NCBI GenBank assembly: GCA_014925825.1
Contig: JACGCK010000021.1
Coordinates: 434,001 to 498,000, forward strand
Source of the DNA: Pholiota molesta
Lineage: Eukaryota; Basidiomycota; Agaricomycetes; Agaricales; Strophariaceae
Direction of reading: 5' to 3'
DNA: 64,000 bases
Both the position numbers and the translations under genes were made by a program. The notes beneath the pieces are model-generated. The model did not search any database and was not told where the DNA came from. It worked only from the letters and a program-made list of their open reading frames with translations. Of this stretch, positions 1 to 11,617 are shown in pieces (positions within the stretch are counted from its first letter, which is position 1; each line of letters begins with the position of its first letter).

Positions 1-480
1 CGTCGAATTTCGTCTGACATTTCCTCGTCCTTATAATCTATAAAATTCATGCATTCCTTCCCCTGTTACTGCCAATTTCAAAATTCTTCGCCACGGACGC
101 CTATGGATCTTTTCGCAGCTTCTAGCTCTTCGTTGAAAGGCGACAATTTGTCTGTCACTTGTCCTCAAAGCGGCCACTTCCTCGTGCATCTCGCGGTGAA
201 TAAAATCCAAGACCGGTCTATGTAATACCCTACGCGCGCCACAGATAACTTGTATCCAGCTCTTAGCTGTGACGCTAGATGACAGAGTACAAGTACGCCT
301 TGGGATTTTAGCACAACTGGCATGTTTTGCAACTCGTCGACCATATGATGTCTGCAAAGTCGACACATTCGCGCTCCCTCGACACTGGTCAACGAGTAAT
401 TTGTTGGTTCGAGGTAGCTTTCGGAATAAGTCTAACTTTTAGTGAGTTCTTCTTGCTTCCATCATTTTTCGTATTAATAT
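1..480. other. Left edge, no recognisable gene
   Basis: Short overlapping open frames occur on the minus strand, but none has a recognisable domain, a plausible splice pattern or clear coding character. I see nothing I can name here. Confidence 0.4.
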
Positions 481-599
481 CATGATAGCTTATCCGACCT
501 TTCAGACGTCGCGTCTTTTCTTGCTTTTCCATCTAGTAAGTAAGTCTATCTTTCACTATCTGTTACACCTTTCCCAACACATAAGCAGAACCTTGTCCA

Positions 600-833
600 A
601 CTACATCCTTCCTGGTAGACAAGTCTGGATCTCTCGTCGCTCGCATCCCTCCCGAAGTCCTGCAGGAGATCTTTCTCTTCACCTTTTCTCGCCGACGCTA
701 CGCAATATCGCCCTGTCGCCTAAGCCGGGACCATGGCGTCTTCGCCTTGTTCGGGGAATATGATCTTGCTCTTGAACTCTCAAGCAGTAACACAGGCACT
801 TTCAAGCAAGCGTTGCTATCCGGCCAAGCGTAA
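600..833 (+). pseudogene. F-box protein fragment
   Basis: One plus-strand frame carries an F-box start motif, ARIPPEVLQEIFLFTF, followed by about 45 residues and a stop at 831-833. The DNA around it, including bases that would read YILP just upstream, resembles the F-box exon at 36.4-36.6 kb (SRIPAEVLQEIFLFTL). Here the YILP part lies in a different frame from the F-box. F-box proteins link substrates to SCF ubiquitin ligases, and the long leucine-rich part expected after the box is missing. I read it as a truncated, frameshifted relic. An unusual short multi-exon gene cannot be excluded. Confidence 0.5.
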
Positions 834-1399
834 GCTCAATTGGAGGTCGTCTCATATCACCTCGTACGTGTGGTTTGGCGCTCATTACTTGTTTGCATCA
901 GCTTGTTAATCTGTATCAGGGAGCTCGCTGATAACGTCGCGCGGGGCCCAGCCCGGTATCTCTCTCTCTGCGCAACATATCCAGGGCCCGATTTATATCG
1001 AAAGACGTAAACCGCCTGCCACGTTTCCGAGCGTCGCCATCGTCATCCTCATTCGGGCGTTTCCGTCTACTCTATTGTCTTATCAATATTAACGATAAAT
1101 TTCTGGTCGATTCTCCATTTTTCAGTAACCGAGCGGGCGTCTCGGCAAATGCCAAACATTCCCCGCCACATTGACAGAGTAACACTTGTAAGTACCGTGC
1201 TCTGCATTTATTTTCCTTATAGCTTTCTCATTACTGTATCGACAAATTTGATCTTTTTGTGTTGAAAGTTCGATTTATTCAACATACTGGTATTCATTCA
1301 TAATAGAACTTCAAAATAGGGATCGGAACATTGGAATATCAAGAAATTGTGGACATGGCTACTATAGGACTCTTGCTCAAGATAAATTGATGAAGCTAA
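834..1399. other. Intergenic, no gene seen
   Basis: This stretch follows the F-box fragment and precedes the 3' end of the ice-binding protein gene. No open frame with domain similarity is visible. The last 200 bases are AT-rich and probably hold the 3' untranslated region and terminator of that gene. Confidence 0.4.
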
Positions 1400-2394
1400 T
1401 CATACTGCAGGAGCATTGACTGTCGCTTTCCCTAAAGCGACAGCGGTCTGAGACAGAAGGCGGCCGTTCACAGTCGCACCGGTGTTCAGTGTGATGGAGG
1501 TCGCACCCAGGATAATGCCGCTGACGACAGATGTTGTCCCAATGGTCACTGCACCAGAAACGACCCAGACGATATTCTTGGGGAGCGCGCCTCCAGCGAG
1601 GGTCACCTTGACGGCGGAAGCAGTATTGAGCGTGCCTGCGACTTGGAAGATCCAAGCTGATACATTTTGAAAAAAGGTTTGTCAGTCAATGCCTTAGAAT
1701 AATATAATATTTCATCGATCAATGATGGTGCGTACTGTCCAAGCTGGTCCCCGAAATAGTGATGTCACTGGCAATATTGACGCCCGTGGTCCACTTGTAG
1801 AGACCAGGCGCAAAGGTCAGTCCTCCAATACCTCCTGATAGTCCATAAAACAGTGAGCTAATCTGAGCGTATGAATCGATGCATGAATACACACCGGCGC
1901 CGAGTCCAGTCGCAGTAGGATTTATGCGTCCCTTGGCATCATTGAACGCAGTGACGACTGCGTTGACGGAGGTAATAAGAGTTGCTGGAGTCGGGCTCTT
2001 ATAGTCTGAGGCCAGTACTTGCCCCGTCACTTGGGTAGACGACGAGAAGGTACCAGTTGGGCTGAGGATGAGCGAAAACCCAGTGACAAAGGTCGATGCT
2101 GCGGGACTAATGCCCACATTGCCCACTGCGCAGACATAAATTATCGAAGATTTTTACACAGAGATACAAGCATACGCACGGACGGCGGAGGGTGGGACGC
2201 TGGAAATACCTGAGCTGCCTAGGATAGCAAAATTCCCTGCAGCCCCGAGAGCAACCGCAGCTGGCCCTGCGGCGAGGCAGCTTGACACGCTCTAAGGAAG
2301 TAAAATGATCATGTTAGAGTCATCCTTTCAGTACGCTCATAGATCTCACCATCAATGCAATAGAAGCAAGCTTGAGGAAAGTAATCGGAGACAT
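1400..2394 (-). CDS. Secreted ice-binding (antifreeze) protein, DUF3494 family
   Basis: Predicted protein of 267 residues from four exons: 2350-2394, 2180-2291, 1736-2125 and 1400-1656. Phases agree at all three introns. The start gives a signal peptide (MSPITFLKLASIALM, ending near CLAAGPA), then the family N-terminus GAAGNFAILGSSGISSVPPS. The beta-solenoid region follows, with GNVGISP, FVTGFSLIL, LAPGLYKW-like FAPGLYKWTTGV, WIFQVAGTL, NIVWVVSGAVTIGTTS, GIILGATSITLNTGA and GRLLSQTAVAL. These are diagnostic of DUF3494 ice-binding proteins such as the Typhula antifreeze proteins, which bind ice crystals and inhibit recrystallisation outside the cell. Length matches the single-domain secreted form. 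Ice binding itself is inferred from the family. In related families some members act as adhesins, so cold tolerance is not proven. Confidence 0.9.
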
Positions 2395-3586
2395 TTCTGA
2401 GGTTGTTAATGAGCAGAAGCTTGAGAGAGATTAACTGAAGATTATACCTCTTCATAGAGCCACCTTTATACGATTTGAGATTTCTGTAATCCGTCTCAGG
2501 ACTAGTTGTCATCGTCATCGCATTACGCTGGTTACTCGCAGTAAACCATTGAGTGAAGGGCCTATTGAAGTGCCCAGTCTCTACTCCGTCACCGGAATCA
2601 TCATACAACATCATCGTCGCAAAATACTTTGAAGTTTGCGCTAAAACGTTTCTCGGAAAGTTCCAGTTGGTCCGACGGTGTTAGCATCTTTTCATTTTAT
2701 TAAGGCACCCGAGTATGTTTTTACGCGAACAGAAAGCGTGTTGGACCAAGTCCCGCAATGGGCGCTAAATCGCCATAGCTAGGCGTGAAGCGTCATTGAT
2801 CTATAATCCAGTGTAAGAAGATAATCTAAAAATGTATCTGGCGGGAAAAATAGTCTCATATAGGCCACATTTACCAAGCCCCGGGAGCTTCCTTTGCATG
2901 GCATCTTCAATGAAGACGAACAACCCCCGTGGAGTGAAGTCAGAACGAGTCATCGGTACACTGCTTCTTACTTGAATTTACATGATACTCCACCCAGGCA
3001 GTCGTCCGACCTTGGCATCCAAGTTGACTCTCGAAGTTGGTGGTGGAATATAACGGTAGCCCAGCCCAGCCCACCGCATCTGAACAAACTCTTTGCAAAC
3101 ATGTCAAGCCTCTAGGCTCTAGCGTCTGCGGATATAAGCGTTAAATGTTTAACGCCTAACGTTAAACCTGGATGACCTAGAACACTGCAACCTGTCAGGA
3201 ATGCAATATAGTAATGGAGAGGGCGTATCGGTATTCTGAAGCTCGACAATCGATATCAGTAATAAGTCGAGTGTGGCTCTGAATTCATCGGACCTGGATC
3301 AAAGTACCAATTTACAGCCATGAATATTTGCGTACTCGAGGTATATGGTTGGTGAATTATAGGAAATAGCGAAGACGAAGGAAGACTAGCGAAAGGAACA
3401 ATAAATAAAAATACAACACATCCGAAAGCAACAATTACCATCGCCTCTCTCGCCCCAACAAAATGTCCCAATAGATAAATCCTACATGAGAGAAGAACAG
3501 AGATGCAGGTATTAGAAGAAGTAGTAAGACGATGAATATTTTTTTGCCGTGGTTCGGAGAAGTTCACCGCCCGCCCATCCGCCCAC
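2395..3586. other. Intergenic between ice-binding protein and permease
   Basis: It holds the promoter side of the ice-binding gene and the 3' side of the permease. No coding gene is recognised. A perfect hairpin with 8-base arms (GCGTTAAA/TTTAACGC around TG) lies at 3138-3155, followed by a related CTAACGTTAAAC. Short frames at 2309-2614 and 2894-3115 have no domain support. Confidence 0.45.
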
Positions 3587-5619
3587 TCACGTCCGCTTCA
3601 CCCGCTTGAACACATACCTCACCAGCCCATCCTTCCCCACCTGCTCCACCCTCCGCAGCCGGTACCCGCCCGCCCACGGCAGCACCCGCGCCCACACCGC
3701 CCAGTACACCAGCCCGATCCCGAACACCGCCCAGCCCGCCACCCCCGTCGTCCAGTACGGCAGGCTCGTGTACGGCGCGTCCCCCGGCGGCGGCCGCGTC
3801 AGGGGCACGACGAAGAGGAAGACGTTGACCGCGCCGAAGAAGAGCGCGGCGAGCAGGGAGGGCAGGGGCACGCGCGGCCAGTCGGGGTACGGGAAGAAGT
3901 GGAGGTAGATGATGCCGAACGAGATGGCGGCGTTGATGACGGAAAGGGGGTACGAGATCTTGGAAAGGAAAGGCGGGTGAGGAGGTGGGGGGCGAACAGA
4001 GACGGAGAATGGGACTTACGACATTGATGACGAAGTTGTACGCATCGCCTGGAGGAAGAGCGAATATGACGATGAGGCAGATAATCCAGTCTGAATGCAA
4101 ATGTAAGATATATGAAGAACAAAGTAAAGGAGAATACTCACGAAGTGCAAGGCCAGCAAGAGGTGCATTGGAAGGACGATTCGACCCCCAGAACTTGCCG
4201 AACGGAAGAATACCCTCGCGTCCTAGTTCCTGATTCACACGACCTTGGCTGAATATCTATTTTCATAGAATATTAAACAACCGCGACGAAAAAACACCAC
4301 AAATAGCACGTACCACAGAGAGAACATTTCCCAGAGCAGAAAGTGCCACGAAAACAGACAGTGCGCGTTCAGCTCTCGGGCCATAGACATTCCTGAACAG
4401 CAGCGCGGCGACCAATCGTCCCGAACCCGTAATCTCCTCCTTGGTGGCACCCGCAAAGTAGGCGATGTTCGCGAGAAGATACAGGATGGTGACGACTCCG
4501 ATGGCAAGTGGCCCTGCGATGCGGATCGTGCGCTTCGGGTTCTTTACTTCAGCAAGAGCATAGTTGACATTGCTGAATCCGATGTATGACCAGATGACCT
4601 AGAAAAATGATGTCAACAAACCACGTTCCCTTCAACAGATAAAAAGTATCCCTACGTTATACAAGCTCAAGCAAAACGACGAAGCGCTCGCAGTAGTGCC
4701 TTCGAACGCGTGCGTGAAATTATGGGGTCTATCGACTTTTGTGTGTCCGCCCAGAGCAACGAAGCCGGTAATGACGACGATCAGGAGCACAAGGATCTTG
4801 AACACGCCGAGGAAGTTTTGAAGCCGCAGCCCCCATTTCAGCGCGAGACCATGTAGGAGGAGGGCAAAGGTAATGCACGCGAAACCGACAAGGCGGAGTG
4901 TCCAACGCCCGGGGTTTACGTTGGCGGCGAGCAGGATGTATTCTCCGAATACTAGCGAGTTACCGGCGGCCCATGCTAAGGGGAAATAAGAATGTGAGTT
5001 TAGGCGTGAATATAAGTTGTTTTGGAAGGAGCTAGAGTACGCACCCAGCAAGACTCCATTCGCAGCAAATACCGATGTGATGAGAAACTTAGGTTTCCTG
5101 AACAAATATTCGAGGTAGTTCTTCTCTCCTCCGTTCTTGGGGACAGCCTACGTCAACAAGATTGTTGATGAGCAGAAATATTGCAGAAGAGGAATGTAGG
5201 ACGCACCGATCCCCAAACTATATACACTTGCATTCCTGCAGAGGCGATGATGGCGCCAATCACCCACATAAATCTAGTTATACGTCAACTTGCGTACGTC
5301 GAAAGTGTGAAACTGGATGCTCACAATGATAGACCAACGCTTCCACTGAGACTCAATATTGAACTCGGCGTTGCGAAAACTCTGCGCGTGACAAAAAAAG
5401 GTCAGACCAAGGCAAATCGACGCGTTGAAGAGGAATCACTCACCCTGTGCCGATAATACGATTGAAGATGATAAACACAGCAGAAAATATGCCAATTTGG
5501 CGGCGCTCATGATTCGGTACGACGTCTTCGTGATGAAAGTTGATATTGTCATCGGACGTCACTTCGACGCTGACATTGTAGTCTTTTAGCGACGACTTCT
5601 CCGCCTCTATGCTGGACAT
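3587..5619 (-). CDS. Amino acid permease, high-affinity methionine permease type (MUP1-like, APC superfamily)
   Basis: Multi-exon gene for a 12-helix transporter of about 540 residues. The start MSSIEAEKSSLKDYN precedes a hydrophilic N-terminus. RRQIGIFSAVFIIFNRIIGTG is the APC helix-1 signature. FATPSSILSLSGSVGLSL, MWVIGAIIASAGMQVYIVWG and VPKNGGEKNYLEYLF follow. Mid-protein IWSYIGFSNVNYALAEVKNP and the late segment FALPPGDAYNFVINV are typical of fungal MUP1/LAT-like permeases. The C-terminus ends VRYVFKRVKRT. Introns are 50-70 bases; one near 4978-5044 is read through without a stop but has clear GT and AG borders. Its role is inferred as plasma-membrane uptake of methionine or related amino acids; substrate cannot be settled from sequence. 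A decayed, internally deleted inverted copy lies at 37.3-38.3 kb. Confidence 0.88.
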
Positions 5620-7534
5620 GGCACCCCAGAGATTGGAAAGGAGAAATGAGGGGTGGGCGGTGACTGGGGCAGAAAGCAAGAAAAAACAAAGCGCTGGAGG
5701 ACGTATGTATAATCGCCCATAGCGCGGATGTCATCAGAATGGCGAGCTTGAGCGTATTCGTTGTGCCGTGGAGCGACCAAGTGGGTGCCCTGGGGTGCCA
5801 AGGGGTAGCGCACAGAAAACTTATGGTCAAGATCGGCGGAACATCAATCACCACCCCGCCGGCGGGGCGGAGTTTCGCTCAAAACCGATAATTTCGGCAG
5901 AATTATGAATTCGCAGCTTCAGCCATGTTCAGGAGAGCATCTAGTTACGGCTCGTGGACCAAGCAGTGGAACGTCTAGTTGTAACAAGAAATCTATATCG
6001 GATAGCAACGGTATGCATGCATCTACCTCATACAAAAAAAGAAAAAAACGGTATGCATGCATCTGATTTCGCAGAATGAATCAATGATGGTCCGGTAGTC
6101 CCTGAATAACGCCATCCTATGCCAAATGACGCTCCCTCATGTACCGATATGTGCCTGGAGTTTGGCCAGTGCTCAAGCGCTCACTGCTGCTGAGCGGTGA
6201 GAGAAGGTGAGAGGTTGTGAGCAACGGAAGCAGACTCGTAGTTGACTCATAAGGAAAAACGTAATTTGACTCCGCGATTTGAAAAGGATTGTACACAGCC
6301 ACAATATTTGATCGTGGTGGGCGCCTAATTATCACAACTGAAGGTCATCCATCTAACCAAAGTTAGCGATTACTTCTGGAGTTGTAGTAAACAAGAAATA
6401 CGACGATGTAGGGTAATTAACCACTGAGATACGTAGAGACACGTTTGCTTAGGTTTATAGAACTTGTATGATATCAAAACATACCCAAAAAGGATTTCTC
6501 TCCAAATATCACAGGTGCACCGAAATTTTTTGACCATTGGGGAGGTGATAGCACAATCATGTAGAACATCATGATGAAAGTTGTCGGAATAACTGAATAC
6601 ATATTTTATCGACCGCATAATCTCCTACATACCTACTGGATTAGTTCTCGCCGTAGATGCCGCCAACCTCTCAGGCTCAAGTTGTCTGCGTACAAAGATA
6701 ACGTTAAGGCTTCCGACGGTCTTCTGAAGTTCCGATGAACCTAGACTCAAATCCAAGCACTTCAACATGTATAAGTTCAATCAAATGACGCATTAGCGGG
6801 GTAGCACAGCACGGCGCCCATCTTTGCATCGACATCCGTGGGTTGATTATTACTGTCACACACAGCGGGGAACTTGGAAGCCCCTGTCAGCTTTGACGGG
6901 TGCTTGATCTGCCCTGTCCTTCTTGAGGCATTTAAGGTGGAGGTATTTAAGGTGGAGAACGGGCAAGGGATATGTCACGCAATACATATCTATATCGAGC
7001 TTGTGGTTGAGGCTTCTTGACCTAGATTTGCGGATGCCTCTTTTGACATCAGCTCCGAATTAAACTGGAATGATGCGTATTCTGTCATTGGTAGTAGTAC
7101 TAATTCAAGAGACGTAAGTTTTTGGAATTCTTAGGTGAGCTATACTTGTGGAATAATTACAGCAATAGATACAGACTGTGTTGGAACTTGATACATCCAG
7201 CGCTACAGAATAATACAAGTCAATAATCCGGTCAAATAAGCGATTTTGTAACCACAGTATTCATCAGTACGCTGGTCATCCCTGGCTCCAACTCCCGCTT
7301 TCCATCCTGTAGGCAGTGGGTATATTACGTTTAGCGCACCATATTTTTTGAGAGAAGACAAATGCGAACCTCGAGTTCATGCCTATCTTCGGGAGAGCTC
7401 TGTGATCGAATAGCGTAGAGCCCCGGCTTGATTCGCGAATTGGTCAAGTTGTCGCTTAGCTGAACAGACGAGACTCCGAGATGTTTCTCTTTGAGATGGT
7501 CCCTGCTATTGAGCCTGTGAGAATAGTGACGCTG
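5620..7534. other. Gene-free 1.9 kb with short direct repeats
   Basis: It contains the permease promoter and the 3' flank of the DUF6534 gene. An 18-base sequence, AACGGTATGCATGCATCT, occurs at 6007-6024 and again at 6047-6064. A 15-base unit ending ATTTAAGGTGGAG is tandemly repeated at 6928-6957. Frames at 6117-6618 on the minus strand lack recognisable domains. Confidence 0.45.
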
Positions 7535-9185
7535 ATTAGAAATCTTTTATGCCGGTCAGAGATATACGGGCATCGTACATTGCGACTACAGCGACAAAGT
7601 CTTAAATTAGCACAATCCTTGGATATTCGCCAATGGCCACTCACAAAACGTATTAACATAGAGCTTTGCAACGTTGATATGGAAGGCCATCCTAAAGTAA
7701 TTTTCTTAAGCGGTCGAATTTACCGAGCTACTAGAAGTATCCTACCAGGTTAGGTCTGTCGGAAGCGCGTAGAACGAAATGACTAGCAGGGTCTGCGTTA
7801 AGGTCACTAGAAGACCTCGCGTCATAATCACTCTCATAAGTGCATCGAGCAGAGAATTCGTCCTGATTCAGAAATTGGTTCAGTCTTAAAACTTAATCCT
7901 TGGACAAGCTGTTCCAAAAAAATTAGGAGCTTACCGTTTGATACCGCCCCGTGCAGACTTCAGGAATATACACATGGCAATTGTCGCGAGAATATCAGCT
8001 AGGGCGCTAAATCCTTTAGAAAATCCGAATGCGATCTAATTCGTTAGAGAAATGAGATGTGATTACTTCCCTTCTAGTAATGTCAGAATCTACCTCAAAG
8101 ACATGGTTTCTATGTGAAAGAACGCCATGTGTGAAGAGGCTCATTGATGTAACGCAAGCTGGACATAATCAAACTCGGGAGGAGTAGTAGCAATGCGGCA
8201 CGTACCTATACCCCCAGCTAGGGAGATCAAGCTCAGTGCTCCCTACATTTTCACGTTAGGAGATGTGAGAAAAAAACCTGGGGAGAAAACTCACTATGCT
8301 GGCGATTATAGACCAATGGCCTTGTCCGAACCTCTTAGCTGAAGTCATCTTTAGAAGATGCGTATGACATGAAAGCCAAGGAACGTGCCTCCAATGAGCT
8401 GATATACGAAGTACATCTGGGAGCTAATAGAACACAATACAGCATATATAAATTTGCTATTTGGACGTATATGAGTAGTATAACGTACATCACAGTTATA
8501 ATCGATGCAATCATGCATTCGGCCGTCAACTCCCTTAGAAATATAGATCGTATTTCAGCGCTTGTAAAGGAGCCTCCAGCAAAATTTGATAAATATTTAC
8601 TTACCAGGGTATAAACGATAGACGGAACAATGATCCGAATTGAGGAATCTGCCCACAGATAATTAGTTATTCACCGACTTCTTGCTGTAGCGAGTAAGGC
8701 TATTACATACCAGAAAGTAGTATATCGAGTATGCCACCAGTGCAGAGTCAACGAAATCGAGTATGCTAATAAGTAGCCATTCAGTTAGAATAAGAGACAT
8801 AAATTAGCTACGAATAATAGCACACACATCATAAAGGCTGCCTGTAACACAGGTTTATCAGGTTCAAATTTCACAACGCGAAGGCCTGCTGCGGCAAAAA
8901 GGAGTTCAAACAGCTTACCAGTAACTTGAGCTGTAGTCGATCTTTCGATCTAGCGAAGAAAATATATGCCTGAACGACTGATACTCCACCAAAACTGTTG
9001 AAAAAGAGCCATGTTACTCGCTTGCTCGCATTATACGATGAAGACTGACAGGAGAGATAGCACAAATCCTATGAAATCAGGCACTTCGTCAAAATTGGAT
9101 GCATAGTGAGTTCAACATACTACATACCCCAATAAATAGGCGAAAAGGGGTCGGAAATATCCACAAATGCTGCGGTAGAGGCCAT
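7535..9185 (-). CDS. Serpentine membrane protein, DUF6534 family (copy 3)
   Basis: About ten short exons on the minus strand. The start MASTAAFVDISDPFSPIYWG begins at 9185. Recognisable segments in order are FNSFGGVSVVQAYIFFARSK and DRLQLKLL (loop after helix 1-2, where relatives have FPNDR), ILDFVDSALVAYSIYYFL, MYFVYQLIGGTFLGFHVIRI, AKRFGQGHWSIIASI, GALSLISLAGGIG, IAFGFSKGFSALADILATI, MCIFLKSARGGIKR, MRVIMTRGLLVTLTQTLLVI and finally MAFHINVAKLYVNTF with DARISLTG near the stop at 7535. The order matches the seven-helix plan of agaricomycete DUF6534 proteins, whose function is unknown. It is more diverged than the other two copies in this window. Exact exon edges are uncertain, and a decayed gene is possible although no unavoidable stop was found. 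Confidence 0.6.
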
Positions 9186-9255
9186 GGTAGTACTTTGAGG
9201 TCCAAGAGACAGGACAGGCTCAACGTACTCTTATGTATCTAAATGAAATAATCTG

Positions 9256-9684
9256 TTATGCACATCTGTTAATATTTACGTAGCACTTGTGACGGGTCTC
9301 GTGTCGTTTCATTTTTGGAACGAACACGGGGTAAAAAAAGACTACATACCTCCGGTCCTCTGCGTTGCAGATCTCGCTGTCTTTAATGCCCGTCGACTGT
9401 TCATGGCAGTAGCTTATCCGACAAACGCTTCTCACTGGAGTGTCTCGCTTACGAAAAGCTATGTACAGGTACGACGTATACGCACTGTTTGGCAGAAATT
9501 TGCCTACGCGACGTTTCAGTGGCCTAGAGGCGAATACCGGAGCGGGTGGGTTTCTGTCGGGAAAGTTTTCATCGAGTAGTGGGCTGTGCCACATTTCCAA
9601 AGAACGGATATGGATTCCCAAAATATCGATGAGCGCTTCAGCGCTCACGCTGTTCGCCGTGGATGAAGGTTGAGCGGTAGACAT
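9256..9684 (-). CDS. Unrecognised small open frame
   Basis: An ATG at 9684 opens a 142-residue frame beginning MSTAQPSSTANSVSAEALID and ending near RHKCYVNINRCA. I recognise no domain. The first 95 residues have a plausible polar, protein-like composition. A GT donor could end the exon before the frame degrades. It lies just upstream of the DUF6534 gene on the same strand and could be an unrelated short gene, a lost 5' exon or chance. Confidence 0.2.
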   Translation of the reverse strand: MSTAQPSSTANSVSAEALIDILGIHIRSLEMWHSPLLDENFPDRNPPAPVFASRPLKRRVGKFLPNSAYTSYLYIAFRKRDTPVRSVCRISYCHEQSTGIKDSEICNAEDRRYVVFFYPVFVPKMKRHETRHKCYVNINRCA

Positions 9685-9723
9685 GATGTGGTTCTGATCA
9701 ACATGTTGTAGTTCTAAGTCCAC

Positions 9724-10588
9724 ACCAGGTCCACACCGTCATCAATTATACGGTAGTCTGAGAACTTTTGTACTATTAATAGCTTGAACAAGTGCCGCGG
9801 AGACTTCGAACTAAAAACTGCAGCCTCAGGCTCTCATGCCACCATGTTCGAGAGCCTGGCACGTCTGCCGGATAGAGCGAAAAAAAGTTAGAGGAAGACA
9901 AAAGATCTTGAGTAGCACTATCCAAGGTTCAATCAAATTGTTTCAATCTCTACGAATTACTTCGGAGCTCAATTCAAGCCGGAAATTGAGGATAAGTCTC
10001 TAGCCGAAATTAAGCGCCCAGCGATCAAACGTTCAGGTATAGGTGCCCAAGATGCTCACCACTGCTCGACCTTCGGGAGTTTCATTTTTTCAAGTGTCGA
10101 AGTCGGAATTTGGCTTGCACAATGAAAGTGGGTGGAAGGTCAGTCATATGGTGTCGATGCTCGCTATTACCCGGCTGGAATGGAGTTTCATGTAACGCGG
10201 GAATCTTACGAAAACGAACTTTCATATCTAGAAGAAGAGCTTCCAATTCTGATTCTAACTCCATATTGATGATAGACGATAGGGTATGTAAGCTTGTGTG
10301 CGCCCTCTTTGTGCCCAAAACCTGTCAAATGCAGATCAGATGACTGAAGGCTGTTGCATACCAGTGCATACCCATGACCAGGATCTGTCGTTGATCTGTC
10401 GCCCCGCAAAGTTTCGCCCTCAAAATTTCAATTGGTCTCCCAACGGTCAAGATCAAGAGATCATAAGAAGTCCCTGGTCGAGACTCGAGATACAATATAT
10501 AGGGCCCTAAAAGCTGAGCATCTCCTGGACCTTACAGTGAAAGCTATTCACTCCCACTTTGATTTCTTGATACATTACAATTGCCAGT
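9724..10588. other. Intergenic upstream of peroxiredoxin
   Basis: No gene is recognised. Overlapping frames on both strands between 10082 and 10510 are mutually exclusive and carry no domain. The last 100-150 bases presumably hold the peroxiredoxin promoter; the TATATAG at 10496-10502 is a possible TATA element about 90 bases before the start codon. Confidence 0.4.
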
Positions 10589-11617
10589 ATGCCCTCTTTG
10601 CGTCTCGGAAACACCGCGCCAGACTTCGAAGCTCAGACTACAATTGGACCTATTAAATTTCATGATTGGATCGGCAACTCTTGGGTATGCCCCTTTTAAT
10701 CATCGTCAATTTGTCAATGCTCTTAATCTAAGCGTTTAACTATTTCTGCTAGGCAATATTGTTTTCTCATCCCGGGGATTTTACGCCCGTTTGTACCACT
10801 GAACTCGGAGAGGTCGCTCGTCGTGCCGCAGATTTTGCGAAACGCAACGTCAAAGTTATTGGTATATCTGCCAATAGCCTCGATGACCACGAGAAATGGG
10901 TAAAGGACATTAATGAATACGGCTCTAAAGTCGAGCATACAGATGTTCAATTTCCAATTGTATGTCCTTTCCGAGGATTAATATTACCGTGACGAGGCGC
11001 TAATCAGCGTTCTGTTTAGATTGCCGACGCTGATAGAAAGATCTCCACCTTGTACGACATGTTGGATGAGCAAGACGCCACCAATCGTGACGCGAAAGGT
11101 CTCCCGTTTACTGTGAGGATAATATAATTCTAGCATTGTGCCTATTCTGGAGCTTTTTCTTTTTTTCTACTCAGATTCGGACCGTGTTTGTAATCGATCC
11201 CAAGAAGACTATTCGCCTGACCTTGGCTTATCCTGCTTCTACTGGTCGCAACTTCGACGAAATCTTACGGTGGGTACTCAAAGAATAATACAAGAGGAGT
11301 TATTGATTGAAATACTTCTCCAGTGTTGTTGATTGTAAGGAATTTTTGGTGTCAGCAATGATTACCTTGCTAACAATGGGCGCCTCCTAGCTCTCCAAAT
11401 CGGTGATAAAAATCGTGTCACTACCCCTGTCAACTGGAAGAAGGGTGAAGATGTGATTGTCCATCCATCGGTAACCAGTGACGAAGCGAAAACGCTCTTC
11501 CCAGAGTATCAACAACATCTTGTAAGTCTTCGAACTAGAAATATAAATTCTGAAAGTGCTTACAAGACTGCTTTGCTATAGCCGTATCTTAGAACGACGC
11601 CTCTTAAGGTTGAGTGA
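10589..11617 (+). CDS. 1-Cys peroxiredoxin (Prx6 / PRX1 type)
   Basis: Seven exons (10589-10684, 10753-10959, 11020-11112, 11175-11269, 11324-11334, 11391-11521, 11582-11617) join in phase to a 222-residue protein. It starts MPSLRLGNTAPDFEAQTTIG. The catalytic motif FSHPGDFTPVCTTELGE carries the single peroxidatic cysteine, with the conserved Thr of PxxxT/SxxC. Then follow KVIGISANSLDDHEKWVKDI, the Prx6-type TVFVIDPKKTIRLTLAYP with STGRNFDEILRVVDSLQ, and a C-terminal arm with VTTPVNWKKGEDVIVHPSV. Length and layout match the 1-Cys Prx6 subfamily, which reduces hydrogen peroxide and lipid or alkyl hydroperoxides. No clear mitochondrial presequence is visible, so a cytosolic location is likely. 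The 11-base fifth exon is unusually small but needed to keep VVDSLQ in frame. Confidence 0.95.

Noticed and set aside
31..392. Two overlapping minus-strand frames of 75 and 111 codons
   Set aside because: They overlap in different frames, show no domain or splice context, and look like chance.
3564..4238. 224-codon minus frame overlapping the permease
   Set aside because: It is a different frame of the permease's GC-rich 3' exons; the permease frame carries the conserved helices.
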